A stretch of 64,000 nt of DNA from Chromatiaceae bacterium (GCA_016714645.1 JADKCI010000004.1:310001-374000), one strand, 5' to 3'. Positions 15,006 to 23,408 are shown, counted from the first letter of the stretch. The notes: a model not told the origin generated them from the sequence alone. Program-made: numbers and translations.

Positions 15006-18000
15006 TTTGCTTTTTGGCGATCCCTTGGTTTGCGGCAATGTCGCAGTCAGAGCGAGGGCAGGTGGTGAACGCAGAGAGGCGAATTTCAGATCGAGCGGCG
15101 GTTTCCAGCCCCCGTTTACGTTTCTGGGGCGCTGGCGTCGCCCTGCTTTCCTGCCTTTGGGCGGGCACGGCACCTGCGGCGACGGTGCCCACCTGGCCGC
15201 TCAACGACACCGGCATCGACTGGTGCGCCAACGTCAATACCAATTACCTGGCCTGTCCGGTGGCCGGCTACCCCTGGCAGGATGCTGAGGAGGGCCGCGA
15301 CGCCACTCAGGACCACGACGCCGACGGCCACGCTGGCTTCGCCTTCACCAAGCTCGACGCCAATGGTGGCGCCCTATTGGCCGGTGCGAGTGACTGGTCC
15401 TGTGTGCGCGACAACATTACCGGTCTGATTTGGGAGGTCAAGACCGATGACGGCGGCCTGCGGGACAAGGACTGGAGCTATTCCTGGTACAACCCGGACC
15501 CGGCGGCCAATGGCGGGTCTGCGGGTTATCCAGACCGCGGCAATAATTGCTATGACACTACCCGCTGCGACACCGCCAAGTTCGCCGCCGACGTGAACCA
15601 GGCGGGTCTGTGCGGCGCCAGCGACTGGCGCCTACCGACTGTAGAGGAATTGCTCTCTATCGTCGATTACAGCGGTTACAGCCCTGCCATTGACAGCGCC
15701 TGGTTCCCGAATACGTTGTCCAGTTGGTATTGGTCTTCCTCGCCCGTCGCGTACCTCGACATCTATGCCTGGATCGTGTATTTCGACTCCGGCACTTGCG
15801 GGTACGGCTTCTACAAGAGCGACGGCAATCCGGTTCGATTGGTGCGTGGCGGACAGGCTTCGCCGCCACCTACCGCACTTCTCGGCCCCAGCGGCGGCCC
15901 CTCGAACCCCACCGGCTCTGCCGCCGAACCGGTCAACACTGCCACCGGCAACTATTACTACCAACACCCCGACCTGACCCTACCGGGGCGCGGTCTGGGT
16001 CTCGCCTTCACCCGCACCTACAATACCCAAGACGCCACCGTCGGTCCCTTCGGCCGCGGCTGGACCCACAGCTATCAGGTCCACCTGACCGAGAACGCGG
16101 ACGGTTCAGTCATCATCCGCCACGGTGACGGCCACGAGACCTTCTATGACCGCAACCTCGATGGTACCTACAGCTCCCGCTATCCCGGCGTCCATGACCG
16201 CCTGGACAAACAATCGGCTACAAGCTTCCTGCTCACCGCCAAGGACCAGACCCGCCACGCCTTCACCAACGGCTACCTGACCCAGCTCAGCGACCGCAAC
16301 GGCAATGCCCTGACCTTCGCCTACGACGGCGCCGGCCATCTGACCGGCATCACCGACACCGCCGGCCGGGTGGTAACCCTGAGCTACGACGCCAACGGCC
16401 GCCTGCTGCAACTGAGCGGCCCCCTGGGGCGCACCGTCCAGTACGCCTACGATGTCAACGGCGACCTGGTCGCCGACACCGACCCTGCCGGCGGCATCAT
16501 GCGCTACAGCTACAACGGCGACCGCCGCCTGATCCGCATCACCAACCGGCGTGGCCAGATTCTGATCGACAACGTCTATGACGGCGCCGGGCGCGTGGTC
16601 GCCCAGACCAACGGGCGCGGCCTCGTCACCACCTTCGCCTGGGACAGCCCCAATCCCGGTGACACGACGATTACCAATCCGCTCGGCGAGGCGACGATCC
16701 ACCGCCACGACAGCCAGCGCCGGCTGCTCGCCGAGATCGATCCCCTCGGCCATAGCATCCAATACGGCTACGACGCCAGCAACAACCGCATCCAGGTCAC
16801 CGACCGCAACGGCCAGGTCACTGCCTACAGCTATGACGCCCGGGGCAATGTCCTGACCCAGACCGACGCCCTCGGCGGCGTTACCACCCTGACCTACGAC
16901 GTTGGCGATAATCCCTTGACCCGCACTGACGCCCTGGGCCAGGTCACTAGCTACGGCTACGACGCCGCCGGCAACCTCTTGACCGAGACCGACCCCCTCG
17001 GCCAGACCACGAGCTACGGCTACGACGCCCAGGGCCAGCGCCTGAGCCGCACCGACGGCAACAGCCACACGACCATGTACGCCTATGACGCCCAGGGCAA
17101 CCGCACCGCCATCACCAACCCCCTCGGCCAGACCACCCACACCGCCTACGACGCCGCCGGCCGCCCGATCGGTGTCACCGACGCCAACGGCCACGCCACG
17201 ACCCTCGCCTACGATGGTAATGACCGGCTGCTGACCACCACCGATGCCCTCGGCCACACCGTCGCCTTGGTTTACGACCCCGACGGCAACCGTACCCAGA
17301 TCACCGACGCCAAGGGGCAGACCAGCGTCACCGTCTTTGATGCCAACGACCAGGTGCTGAGCGTGACCGACCCAACCGGCGCGGTCACCGCCTCCAGCTA
17401 TGACGCCGCCGACCAGCGGCTCACCCAGACCGACCCGCTCGGCAACCTGACCGAGTTCGGCTATGACGCCGGCCACCGGCTCATTGCGGTCACCGACGCC
17501 CTCAATCAGGTCACCAGTTACAGCTACGATGCCAACGGCAACCGGTTGAGCCAGACCGACCCGCTCGGGCAAATCGTCACCTCGGATTGGGACGCCCTCA
17601 ACCGCCTCACCCGCGTAACCGACCCCTTGGGCAACGCCACCGCCTGGCAATACGACGCCCTCGGCCGGCGGATGGCCATGACCGATGCCCAAGGCCGCAT
17701 CACGGCTTATGACTATGACGCCCTCGGCCGGCTGGTGCAGGTCACCGACCCCGCCGGCAACAGTAGCTACGCCGCCTATGACGCCGTCGGCAATCGGCTG
17801 AGCGTCACGAACCCCAATGGCCAAAGCACCGGCTACGCCTACGATGCCGCCGACCGGCGCCTCAGCGAGACCAACGCCCTCAACCAGGTCACGGCCTGGC
17901 AGTACGACGCCGTCGGCAACCCGACCCGGCGCACCGATGCCAAGGGGCAGGTCACCCAGTACGGCTACGATGTCGTCAACCGATTGGCCAGCATCCACTA

Positions 18001-19597
18001 CGCCGACGCCACGACGGTCGCCTTCAGCCAGGATGCCAACGGCAATCTGACCCAGATGGTCGATCCCCTCGGTACCACCCTCTACCGCTACGACGCCCGC
18101 AACCGGCTGACCGGGCATACCGACCCCTTCGGCAACACCATTGGCCACGACTACGACGCCGCCGGCAACCGCAGGTTGCTGATCTACCCCGACAACAAGA
18201 GGGTCGGCTACGACTACGACGCCCTCAACCGGCTCGCCAGCGTCACCGACTGGCTCGGCAACACCACCCAGTACGGCTACGACGCCGTCGGGAACCTGAC
18301 CGGCCGCTACAACGACGGTGCCGGCACCGAGGCCCTGTTCGACTACGACGCCGCCAGCCGTCTGGCCAGCACCCTCGACGGGCGCACCGACACCAGCGTC
18401 ATCGCCCGCTACGACCTCACCCTGGACGCCGTCGGTAACCGCACCGCCATCGCTCGCCAGGACCCCGTGGCCCCCGGCTATGTCTCGCAGAACACCCTCG
18501 CCGTTTACGACGATGCCGACCGCCTGACCAACCTCGGCGGCAGCCCGGTCAGTCACGACGACAACGGCAACCTGCTCAGCCAACCCGGCGGCAGCTACCA
18601 ATACGACGGGGACAATCGCCTGATCGTCGCCAACGCCCAGCACTACGCCTATGACGGGCAAGGGCATCGGCTCGCGGCCACGCGCAGCGGTGTCATCACC
18701 CGCTATGTCCTCGACCTCGCCACCCCGCTCAGCCAGGTCCTGATGGAGCGGGACAGCGCCGGCAGCGCGGTGGCTTACTATATCCATGGCCTCGGCCTGA
18801 TCGCCCGGATCAGCCCCAGCGGCGACGCCCGTTACTACCACTACGACGCCAACGGCAACACAGTGGCCCTCAGCGATGCCGGTGGGCTGCTCACCGACGC
18901 CTATGCCTACAGCCCCTTTGGCGAGCCGCTCGCCCAACAGGGCAGCACCCCCAACCCCTTCCGCTTCCTGGGGCAGTTTGGTGTCCAGCAGGAGGGTAAC
19001 GGTCTCAACTTTGTCCGTGCGCGCTATTACCACCCGGCCACTGGGCGGTTCCTGAGCAAGGACCCGGTGAGCGGTAAGCCCGAATCCGGCCAGACGCTCA
19101 ATCACTATGCCTATGCGCTGAATAATCCGGTGCGGTTCGTGGATGTGAGTGGGTTGTCGGCGAAAGAAGGGAGTGGCGCGAGTAATGTCTATGGGCCGAG
19201 CGATGAATTGCACTCTGGATACTTGGCTAACAGAACCGAAATAGCTTTGGGGGCAAGGAATCATAATAATGAAAAAGACCATTGGTTGAATGGCAGACTA
19301 AAGGAACTATGGCTCAAGGAGTTACCGCTAGAGTTTGTGACCGATTACGCGGTCAGTGGGCTAGAAGCAATCAGTCCTGTCGGCGGAGCTGTGGTTGGTC
19401 AAATGATGAGTATATTTGGAATCGTTACCACGATACTTGCGGAAACCCCGGAGATTGTCGAAAACTGGACTCCTGTTATCAAAGATATTCAAGAGCAGAA
19501 AAAAGGTGCGCAACCGACTACTTCGGGTGGTGTCACTTGGCGAATTAGCCAATGCGATGCAAGACCGGATTGGGAGGAGTGCACGTTCGGGCCGTGA
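15002..19597 (+). CDS. RHS-repeat protein with DUF1566 head and unknown low-GC C-terminal domain
   Basis: 1531-residue exported polymorphic-toxin-like protein. Order: signal sequence (hydrophobic run around residues 38-58, FWGAGVALLSCLWAGTAPAA), DUF1566 domain (to about 295, ending RLVRGGQ), a DUF6531-like N-terminal RHS region (about 310-400), some two dozen YD repeats of the pattern YDAxGNxxxxTDxxGxxT (about 420-1280), and the RHS core (FLGQFGV...FVRARYYHPATGRFLSKDP...NHYAYALNNP, to about 1386). RHS shells encapsulate a C-terminal effector. The last 145 residues are encoded by much lower-GC DNA, match no toxin I recognise, and include a hydrophobic helix (about residues 1450-1480). The start is GTG 15002 or ATG 15038; the latter also leaves the signal intact. 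No immunity gene is obvious downstream. Confidence 0.88.
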   Translation: MICFLAIPWFAAMSQSERGQVVNAERRISDRAAVSSPRLRFWGAGVALLSCLWAGTAPAATVPTWPLNDTGIDWCANVNTNYLACPVAGYPWQDAEEGRDATQDHDADGHAGFAFTKLDANGGALLAGASDWSCVRDNITGLIWEVKTDDGGLRDKDWSYSWYNPDPAANGGSAGYPDRGNNCYDTTRCDTAKFAADVNQAGLCGASDWRLPTVEELLSIVDYSGYSPAIDSAWFPNTLSSWYWSSSPVAYLDIYAWIVYFDSGTCGYGFYKSDGNPVRLVRGGQASPPPTALLGPSGGPSNPTGSAAEPVNTATGNYYYQHPDLTLPGRGLGLAFTRTYNTQDATVGPFGRGWTHSYQVHLTENADGSVIIRHGDGHETFYDRNLDGTYSSRYPGVHDRLDKQSATSFLLTAKDQTRHAFTNGYLTQLSDRNGNALTFAYDGAGHLTGITDTAGRVVTLSYDANGRLLQLSGPLGRTVQYAYDVNGDLVADTDPAGGIMRYSYNGDRRLIRITNRRGQILIDNVYDGAGRVVAQTNGRGLVTTFAWDSPNPGDTTITNPLGEATIHRHDSQRRLLAEIDPLGHSIQYGYDASNNRIQVTDRNGQVTAYSYDARGNVLTQTDALGGVTTLTYDVGDNPLTRTDALGQVTSYGYDAAGNLLTETDPLGQTTSYGYDAQGQRLSRTDGNSHTTMYAYDAQGNRTAITNPLGQTTHTAYDAAGRPIGVTDANGHATTLAYDGNDRLLTTTDALGHTVALVYDPDGNRTQITDAKGQTSVTVFDANDQVLSVTDPTGAVTASSYDAADQRLTQTDPLGNLTEFGYDAGHRLIAVTDALNQVTSYSYDANGNRLSQTDPLGQIVTSDWDALNRLTRVTDPLGNATAWQYDALGRRMAMTDAQGRITAYDYDALGRLVQVTDPAGNSSYAAYDAVGNRLSVTNPNGQSTGYAYDAADRRLSETNALNQVTAWQYDAVGNPTRRTDAKGQVTQYGYDVVNRLASIHYADATTVAFSQDANGNLTQMVDPLGTTLYRYDARNRLTGHTDPFGNTIGHDYDAAGNRRLLIYPDNKRVGYDYDALNRLASVTDWLGNTTQYGYDAVGNLTGRYNDGAGTEALFDYDAASRLASTLDGRTDTSVIARYDLTLDAVGNRTAIARQDPVAPGYVSQNTLAVYDDADRLTNLGGSPVSHDDNGNLLSQPGGSYQYDGDNRLIVANAQHYAYDGQGHRLAATRSGVITRYVLDLATPLSQVLMERDSAGSAVAYYIHGLGLIARISPSGDARYYHYDANGNTVALSDAGGLLTDAYAYSPFGEPLAQQGSTPNPFRFLGQFGVQQEGNGLNFVRARYYHPATGRFLSKDPVSGKPESGQTLNHYAYALNNPVRFVDVSGLSAKEGSGASNVYGPSDELHSGYLANRTEIALGARNHNNEKDHWLNGRLKELWLKELPLEFVTDYAVSGLEAISPVGGAVVGQMMSIFGIVTTILAETPEIVENWTPVIKDIQEQKKGAQPTTSGGVTWRISQCDARPDWEECTFGP

Positions 19598-19630
19598 TAT
19601 TACGTGTGGCTGGCTTATGTGGTTCAGCTC

Positions 19631-19709
19631 CGTAGGAGCGGGCTTGCCCGCGCTGTGCCCGCCGCGAGATCGCAGCGCCGGCAAGCCCGCGCCCACGGCC
19701 GCGCCTACG
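19631..19709. repeat. REP-like inverted pair
   Basis: A short GC-rich element (GTAGGAGCGGGCTTGCCCGC) at 19632-19651 is followed by a near-complementary copy at 19674-19709. This is the layout of paired repetitive extragenic palindromes common in gammaproteobacteria. It fills most of the gap between the RHS gene and the Calx-beta gene, where an immunity gene might be expected. Confidence 0.6.
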
Positions 19710-19783
19710 GGCGGACCTCGGCGCAGCCGCCTCTTTAGATTCCGGGCCATTGATCCGGGCGAGCAACGAAGGACATAACCACC

Positions 19784-21283
19784 ATGCATATTAACCGCGC
19801 CCCCTTCTGGACCCGTCTGGTCACACTCTGCGCGATCCTGCTGGCGGCCTTCCCCGCCCTGGCTGGCGATGCCACCTACCGCTACGACGCCCTCGACCGC
19901 CTGATCGGCGCCGTGGATGGCGATGGCACCGTCATCGAGTATAGCTACGACGCCGCGGGCAACCGCACCAGCCACGTCGTTCAGGCGGCAGCGAACTTGA
20001 CCCTGACGCTGGCCATGGCCGGCACGGGTAGCGGCACGGTCGGCGGCGGTGGCAGCTATGCGGCGGGTGACCCCGTTACCCTCACCGCCACCCCGGCGGT
20101 GGGCAGCACCTTCGCCGGCTGGGGCCCCAGCCCCTGCGCCGCCAGTTTCACCATGCCGGCCACGGACCTGACCTGCACCGCCACCTTCAGCCTCCCCACC
20201 CTCAAGATCAACGACGTCAGCAAGGCCGAGGGCAACAGCGGCACCACGGCCTATACCTTCACCGTCACCTTGTCTCCGGCCAGCACCGGTACCGTCACCC
20301 TCAAGTACGCCACCGCCAATGGCACCGCCACGGCGGGCAGTGACTATACCGCCATCCCGGCCACCCTCTTGACCTTCAATCCGGGCCAGACCAGCCAGCA
20401 GGTGACCGTCAAGGTGACCGGTGACACCATCCCGGAGGCCAACGAGACCTTCTTCGTTAACCTGAGCGCCCCCAGCGGCGCCACCCTGTTCGATGGCCAA
20501 GGCAAGGGCACCCTCCTCAACGACGAGGGACCCGTACTCAAGATCAACAATGTCAGCAAGGCCGAGGGCAACAGCGGCACCACGGCCTATACCTTCACCA
20601 TCACCTTGTCTCCGGCCAGCACCGGTACCGTCACCCTCAAGTACGCCACCGCCAATGGCACCGCCACGGCGGGAAGTGACTATGCCGCCATCCCGGCGAC
20701 CCTCTTGACCTTCAGTCCGGGCCAGACCAGCAAGCAGGTGACCGTCAACATCACCGGCGACACCACCCTGGAGGCTAACGAGACCTTCTACGTCAACCTG
20801 AGCGCGGCCAAGGGCGCCACCCTGTTCGATGGCCAGGGACTCGGCACCCTCCTCAACGACGAGGGGCCGGTACTCAAGATCAACGACGTCAGCCAGGCCG
20901 AGGGCAACAGCGGCACTACGGCCTATACCTTCACCATCACCCTCAGCCCGGCCAGTACCGGCACGGTCAAGGTCAAGTACGCTACCGCCAATGGCACCGC
21001 CAAGGCGGGCAGTGACTATACCGCCCTCCCGGCCACCCTCTTGACCTTCAGTCCGGGCCAGACCAGCAAACAAGTGACCGTTAACGTCAGCGGCGACACC
21101 ATCCCGGAGGCCAACGAGACCCTCTTCGTCAACCTGAGCGCGGCCAAGGGCGCCACCCTGTTCGATGGTCAAGGCAAGGGCACCCTCCTTAACGACGATC
21201 TAGGCGATGTTCCAAACGTGGTTGATGTGCCAGAAGTGGTTGATGTTCCCGACGGGGAGACTGGCTCGGAAAACGTTCCCTAA
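19784..21283 (+). CDS. secreted Calx-beta repeat protein with RHS-like head
   Basis: 499-residue exported protein. Signal peptide to about residue 27 (LVTLCAILLAAFPALA), one RHS/YD pair (YRYDALDRL...IEYSYDAAGNRTS, 31-62), a bacterial repeat of the InlB B-repeat-like kind (GSGTVGGGGSYAAGD...FTMPATDLTCTATF, 72-136), then three Calx-beta domains starting at residues 140, 252 and 364, each with SDYxAxPATLLTFxPGQTS and NETxFVNLS. Calx-beta domains bind calcium and mediate adhesion in extracellular proteins. The three units are exact 112-codon repeats in length. The tail (VVDVPEVVDVPDG) is acidic. It looks like a surface adhesin derived in part from an RHS gene; function not established. Confidence 0.85.
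   Translation: MHINRAPFWTRLVTLCAILLAAFPALAGDATYRYDALDRLIGAVDGDGTVIEYSYDAAGNRTSHVVQAAANLTLTLAMAGTGSGTVGGGGSYAAGDPVTLTATPAVGSTFAGWGPSPCAASFTMPATDLTCTATFSLPTLKINDVSKAEGNSGTTAYTFTVTLSPASTGTVTLKYATANGTATAGSDYTAIPATLLTFNPGQTSQQVTVKVTGDTIPEANETFFVNLSAPSGATLFDGQGKGTLLNDEGPVLKINNVSKAEGNSGTTAYTFTITLSPASTGTVTLKYATANGTATAGSDYAAIPATLLTFSPGQTSKQVTVNITGDTTLEANETFYVNLSAAKGATLFDGQGLGTLLNDEGPVLKINDVSQAEGNSGTTAYTFTITLSPASTGTVKVKYATANGTAKAGSDYTALPATLLTFSPGQTSKQVTVNVSGDTIPEANETLFVNLSAAKGATLFDGQGKGTLLNDDLGDVPNVVDVPEVVDVPDGETGSENVP
20201..21208 (+). repeat. three 336-bp tandem repeats within the Calx-beta gene
   Basis: Units begin at 20201, 20537 and 20873, each with CTCAAGATCAAC, giving a period of exactly 336 bases. 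Similarity between units is high at DNA level, so copy number could change by recombination. Confidence 0.85.
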
Positions 21284-21300
21284 GACCATCTTCCGTAACA

Positions 21301-21477
21301 GGTTGCTGCCTCGCTAAGGCGAGTACCTCCTTGGTCAAAGTGGTGCCGCGGCAACGGCAAGAGGCCGGCACCCAACATCGGCTCGGCTTCCTCGCGGGGG
21401 AGATCCGAGTCCCGGAGGGGTTTGACCGCATGGGTCAGGACGAGATCGAGGCCCAGTTCCTGGTCGGCGCACCCTGA
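21301..21477 (+). pseudogene. 3' remnant of a Phd/VapB-type antitoxin
   Basis: The frame ending at TGA 21475-21477 reads LVKVVPRQRQEAGTQHRLGF followed by LAGEIRVPEGFDRMGQDEIEAQF. This is the C-terminal half of Phd-type antitoxins, which typically read (V)AKLVP...LGFLAGEI-VPEDFD. The N-terminal DNA-binding half is gone; no start codon or ribosome site is visible. Confidence 0.55.
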
Positions 21478-21489
21478 TCCTGCTGCTCG

Positions 21490-21567
21490 AACCCCTTCGA
21501 CCGCTTGCTGATCGCCCAGGCCCGCGTAGAAGGCCTGACCCTGCTCACCACTGACACGCGGGCGGCA
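21490..21567 (+). pseudogene. remnant of a VapC-type PIN-domain toxin
   Basis: The frame here reads NPFDRLLIAQARVEGLTLLT followed by TDTR, the conserved C-terminal PIN signature with catalytic Asp. Neither the start nor the end of a PIN protein is present. It follows the Phd-like remnant in the native antitoxin-toxin order. Confidence 0.6.
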
Positions 21568-21773
21568 TTCCCACGCAGAGATAGCGGGCATAAATGTCGC
21601 GCAGCGACAACCATGGCTTCAGCCCCAGCGGGGCATAGCCCGCCCAGGGGATCAGGCCGACGACGCTCCACCTGTGGTAGATCATGAGCCTCGCCCACCC
21701 CCACTGCGGGTCGGACTAAAGTCCAACTCCCCATCGCGGTACCCGCCTGCGCCGTCATTAGGCTCGCCATGCG

Positions 21774-21854
21774 TCCGGTGGCGATAAAAACAGTCAGGCT
21801 GCCGATATCGTGGCGGCAAAAACCTTGGCAGCCAACTTAGAGGAATTAGCTTCG
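21774..21854 (+). pseudogene. 3' remnant of a HI1419/Gp49-like toxin
   Basis: In frame with and directly upstream of the antitoxin below, the DNA reads GGDKNSQAADIVAAKTLAAN followed by LEELAS. This resembles the C-terminus of phage-derived Gp49-like/HI1419 toxins (GGDKSSQ-DI-AK). The preceding two hundred bases show no toxin sequence, and an in-frame stop lies just upstream. Confidence 0.5.
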
Positions 21855-22202
21855 ATGACCAACAAAATCAAAGTTGCCGATCTACCGGAATTCGACATGG
21901 CCCAGTACCTCGGCACCGATGAGGATGTGGCGGAGTATCTGCGTCAGGTACTTGAGGACGGCGAGCCAGGAGAGCTTGCCGCCGCGCTCGGGCACATCGC
22001 CAAGGCACGCGGCATGACGGAAATCGCCAAAGCCTCCGGCCTCAAGCGCGAAGCCCTCTACAAGGCCCTGCGCCCGAATGCCCAGCCGCGGCTGGACACC
22101 GTGCAGCGGGTCTGCAAAGCACTGGGGGTCACGCTCACAGCGAAGGTAACCGATCCTCGCGAGACAACGCCGTCTCGTGGCTGTGGGTTGCGGCAGTCAT
22201 GA
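21855..22202 (+). CDS. HI1420-family addiction-module antidote (orphan)
   Basis: 115-residue helix-turn-helix protein of the HI1420 antidote family (LPEFDMAQYLGTDEDVAEYLRQVLEDG, IAKARGMTEIAKASGLKREALYKALR, LDTVQRVCKALGVTL). The ATG at 21855 is preceded by an AGAGGA ribosome site; an earlier in-frame GTG (21810) lies within the toxin remnant. Normally it pairs with a Gp49-like toxin immediately upstream, of which only the tail remains here. The last 15 residues differ from the family norm. Confidence 0.82.
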   Translation: MTNKIKVADLPEFDMAQYLGTDEDVAEYLRQVLEDGEPGELAAALGHIAKARGMTEIAKASGLKREALYKALRPNAQPRLDTVQRVCKALGVTLTAKVTDPRETTPSRGCGLRQS

Positions 22203-22210
22203 TCACAAAT

Positions 22211-22232
22211 CCGACCGAAATACCCCGTTGAC
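22211..22232 (+). repeat. 22-bp repeat, copy 2 (right of the RHS island)
   Basis: Direct copy (21 of 22 bases) of 14380-14401. Here the TTGAC end is not followed by a -10 box at 17 bases, unlike copy 1. It lies 8 bases after the HI1420-family gene and before the tol-pal operon. Confidence 0.6.
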
Positions 22233-22270
22233 TGGTTGTCGCCGCCGCTGGCAAGGGGATTAGGGTTTTT

Positions 22271-22279
22271 GCTAAAATG
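22271..22279 (+). promoter_or_regulatory. extended -10 element ahead of the tol-pal operon
   Basis: TGC-TAAAAT (22271-22279) fits an extended -10 promoter; no good -35 box at 17 bases. It covers the first in-frame ATG of ybgC (22277), which argues that ybgC starts further downstream. Confidence 0.35.
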
Positions 22280-22315
22280 ATAGGCCCCCAGTCATGCCCT
22301 GGCAGGCCCATTGCA

Positions 22316-22744
22316 GTGTCCCATCAGGAGCGAAACCCGCCCTTTATCTGGCGGGTGCGGGTCTATTACGAGGATACCGACGCCGGTGGCGTGGTCTATC
22401 ACGCGAGCTATCTCCGTTTCATGGAGCGTGCCCGTACCGAGTGGCTGCGGGAGATTGGCCTTGAACAGGGGGCCGTTCGCGCTAGCCTGAACCTGGGTTT
22501 TATCGTGCGCGCCGCGAGTCTGGACTATCGCCGCGGCGCCCGGCTCGATGACCTGCTCACCGTGAGCGTGGCCATTGCCCGCCGTGGCGGGGCCAGCCTG
22601 GATTTTGATCAGGAGGTGCGCAGGGTCCTTGATGGCGCCCTCTGCTGCCGGGGCCTGATCAAGATCGCCTGCGTGGCCAGTGACAGCCTCAGGCCTAAAC
22701 CCCTGCCCCCACAACTGCTGGCGGAGATCGCCGATGTATGCTGA
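22316..22744 (+). CDS. ybgC: acyl-CoA thioesterase YbgC (tol-pal associated)
   Basis: Hot-dog-fold thioesterase, 142 residues from the GTG at 22316. Family signature FIWRVRVYYEDTDAGGVVYH with the catalytic Asp, then ASYLRFMERARTEWLREIG. YbgC hydrolyses short or medium acyl-CoA thioesters and is the first gene of the tol-pal operon in most gammaproteobacteria. An ATG at 22277 would add 13 residues but overlaps a promoter-like element, so the GTG is preferred, with only a weak ribosome site. The 3' end overlaps tolQ by 11 bases. Confidence 0.92.
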   Translation: MSHQERNPPFIWRVRVYYEDTDAGGVVYHASYLRFMERARTEWLREIGLEQGAVRASLNLGFIVRAASLDYRRGARLDDLLTVSVAIARRGGASLDFDQEVRRVLDGALCCRGLIKIACVASDSLRPKPLPPQLLAEIADVC

Positions 22745-23408
22745 GCTTTCCCTCCTGGATCTGGTCCTGCACGCCAGTTTCGTGGTGCAGTTCGTACTGC
22801 TGATTCTGGTGCTGGCCTCGATCCTGTCCTGGACCATGATCTTCGATCGCGCGCGGGTGTTGCGCAAGGCGGCCCGGGCGGCGGAGGAATTCGAACGCCG
22901 TTTCTGGTCCGGCGGGGACCTCAGCGCCCTCTATCGCGACCTGGGCCAGGACGACAAGTCCCTGACCGGCCTCGCCGCCATCTTCCGCTCGGGTTTCAAG
23001 GAGTATGTGCGGCTGCGCAAGGGCGAGGATGGCGACCCCATGGCGGTCATCCAGGGCGCCGATCGCTCCATGCGCGTCGCCTTGAGCCGGGAGATGGACC
23101 GGTTGGAGACCAATCTCTCCTTTCTGGCCACCGTCGGCTCCACCAGCCCCTACATCGGCCTCTTTGGCACCGTCTGGGGCATCATGCACTCCTTTCACGC
23201 CCTGGGAAATGTCAAGCAGGCCACCCTGGCCCTGGTCGCTCCGGGCATCTCCGAGGCCCTGGTGGCGACGGCCATCGGCCTCTTTGCCGCCATCCCCGCG
23301 GTCATCGCCTACAACCGCTTCGCCGACCGGGTCGAGCGCATCAACAATCGCTACGAGGAATTCATGGAAGAATTCTCAACCCTGCTGCAACGCCAGGGGC
23401 GCGGCTGA
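22734..23408 (+). CDS. tolQ: TolQ, proton-channel subunit of the Tol-Pal system
   Basis: 224-residue inner-membrane protein of the MotA/TolQ/ExbB family. Three hydrophobic segments: residues 12-35 (ASFVVQFVLLILVLASILSW), about 125-150 (ATVGSTSPYIGLFGTVWGIM) and 160-190 (LVAPGISEALVATAIGLFAA). With TolR it forms the proton-driven motor that energises TolA during outer-membrane constriction at division. The start ATG lies inside the ybgC 3' end. Complete, all motor residues of the family region (GTVWGIMHSF, EALVATAIGL) present. Confidence 0.96.
   Translation: MYAELSLLDLVLHASFVVQFVLLILVLASILSWTMIFDRARVLRKAARAAEEFERRFWSGGDLSALYRDLGQDDKSLTGLAAIFRSGFKEYVRLRKGEDGDPMAVIQGADRSMRVALSREMDRLETNLSFLATVGSTSPYIGLFGTVWGIMHSFHALGNVKQATLALVAPGISEALVATAIGLFAAIPAVIAYNRFADRVERINNRYEEFMEEFSTLLQRQGRG

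Noticed and set aside
16106..19282. 1058-codon open frame on the minus strand opposite the RHS gene
   Set aside because: Its Val/Gly/Ala-rich repeats mirror the YD-repeat codons of the RHS gene and it has no signal, domain or ribosome site. The repeated codon pattern keeps the antisense frame open.
19282..19548. 88-codon Cys-rich frame overlapping the RHS C-terminal region
   Set aside because: Considered as an alternative toxin tip or immunity gene. The main frame has more natural helical composition and continues uninterrupted from the RHS core, and this frame has no ribosome site.
19361..21172. 603-codon minus-strand frame opposite the Calx-beta gene
   Set aside because: Open because of the 336-bp repeats; its repeated Gly/Asp/Glu units mirror the Calx-beta codons.
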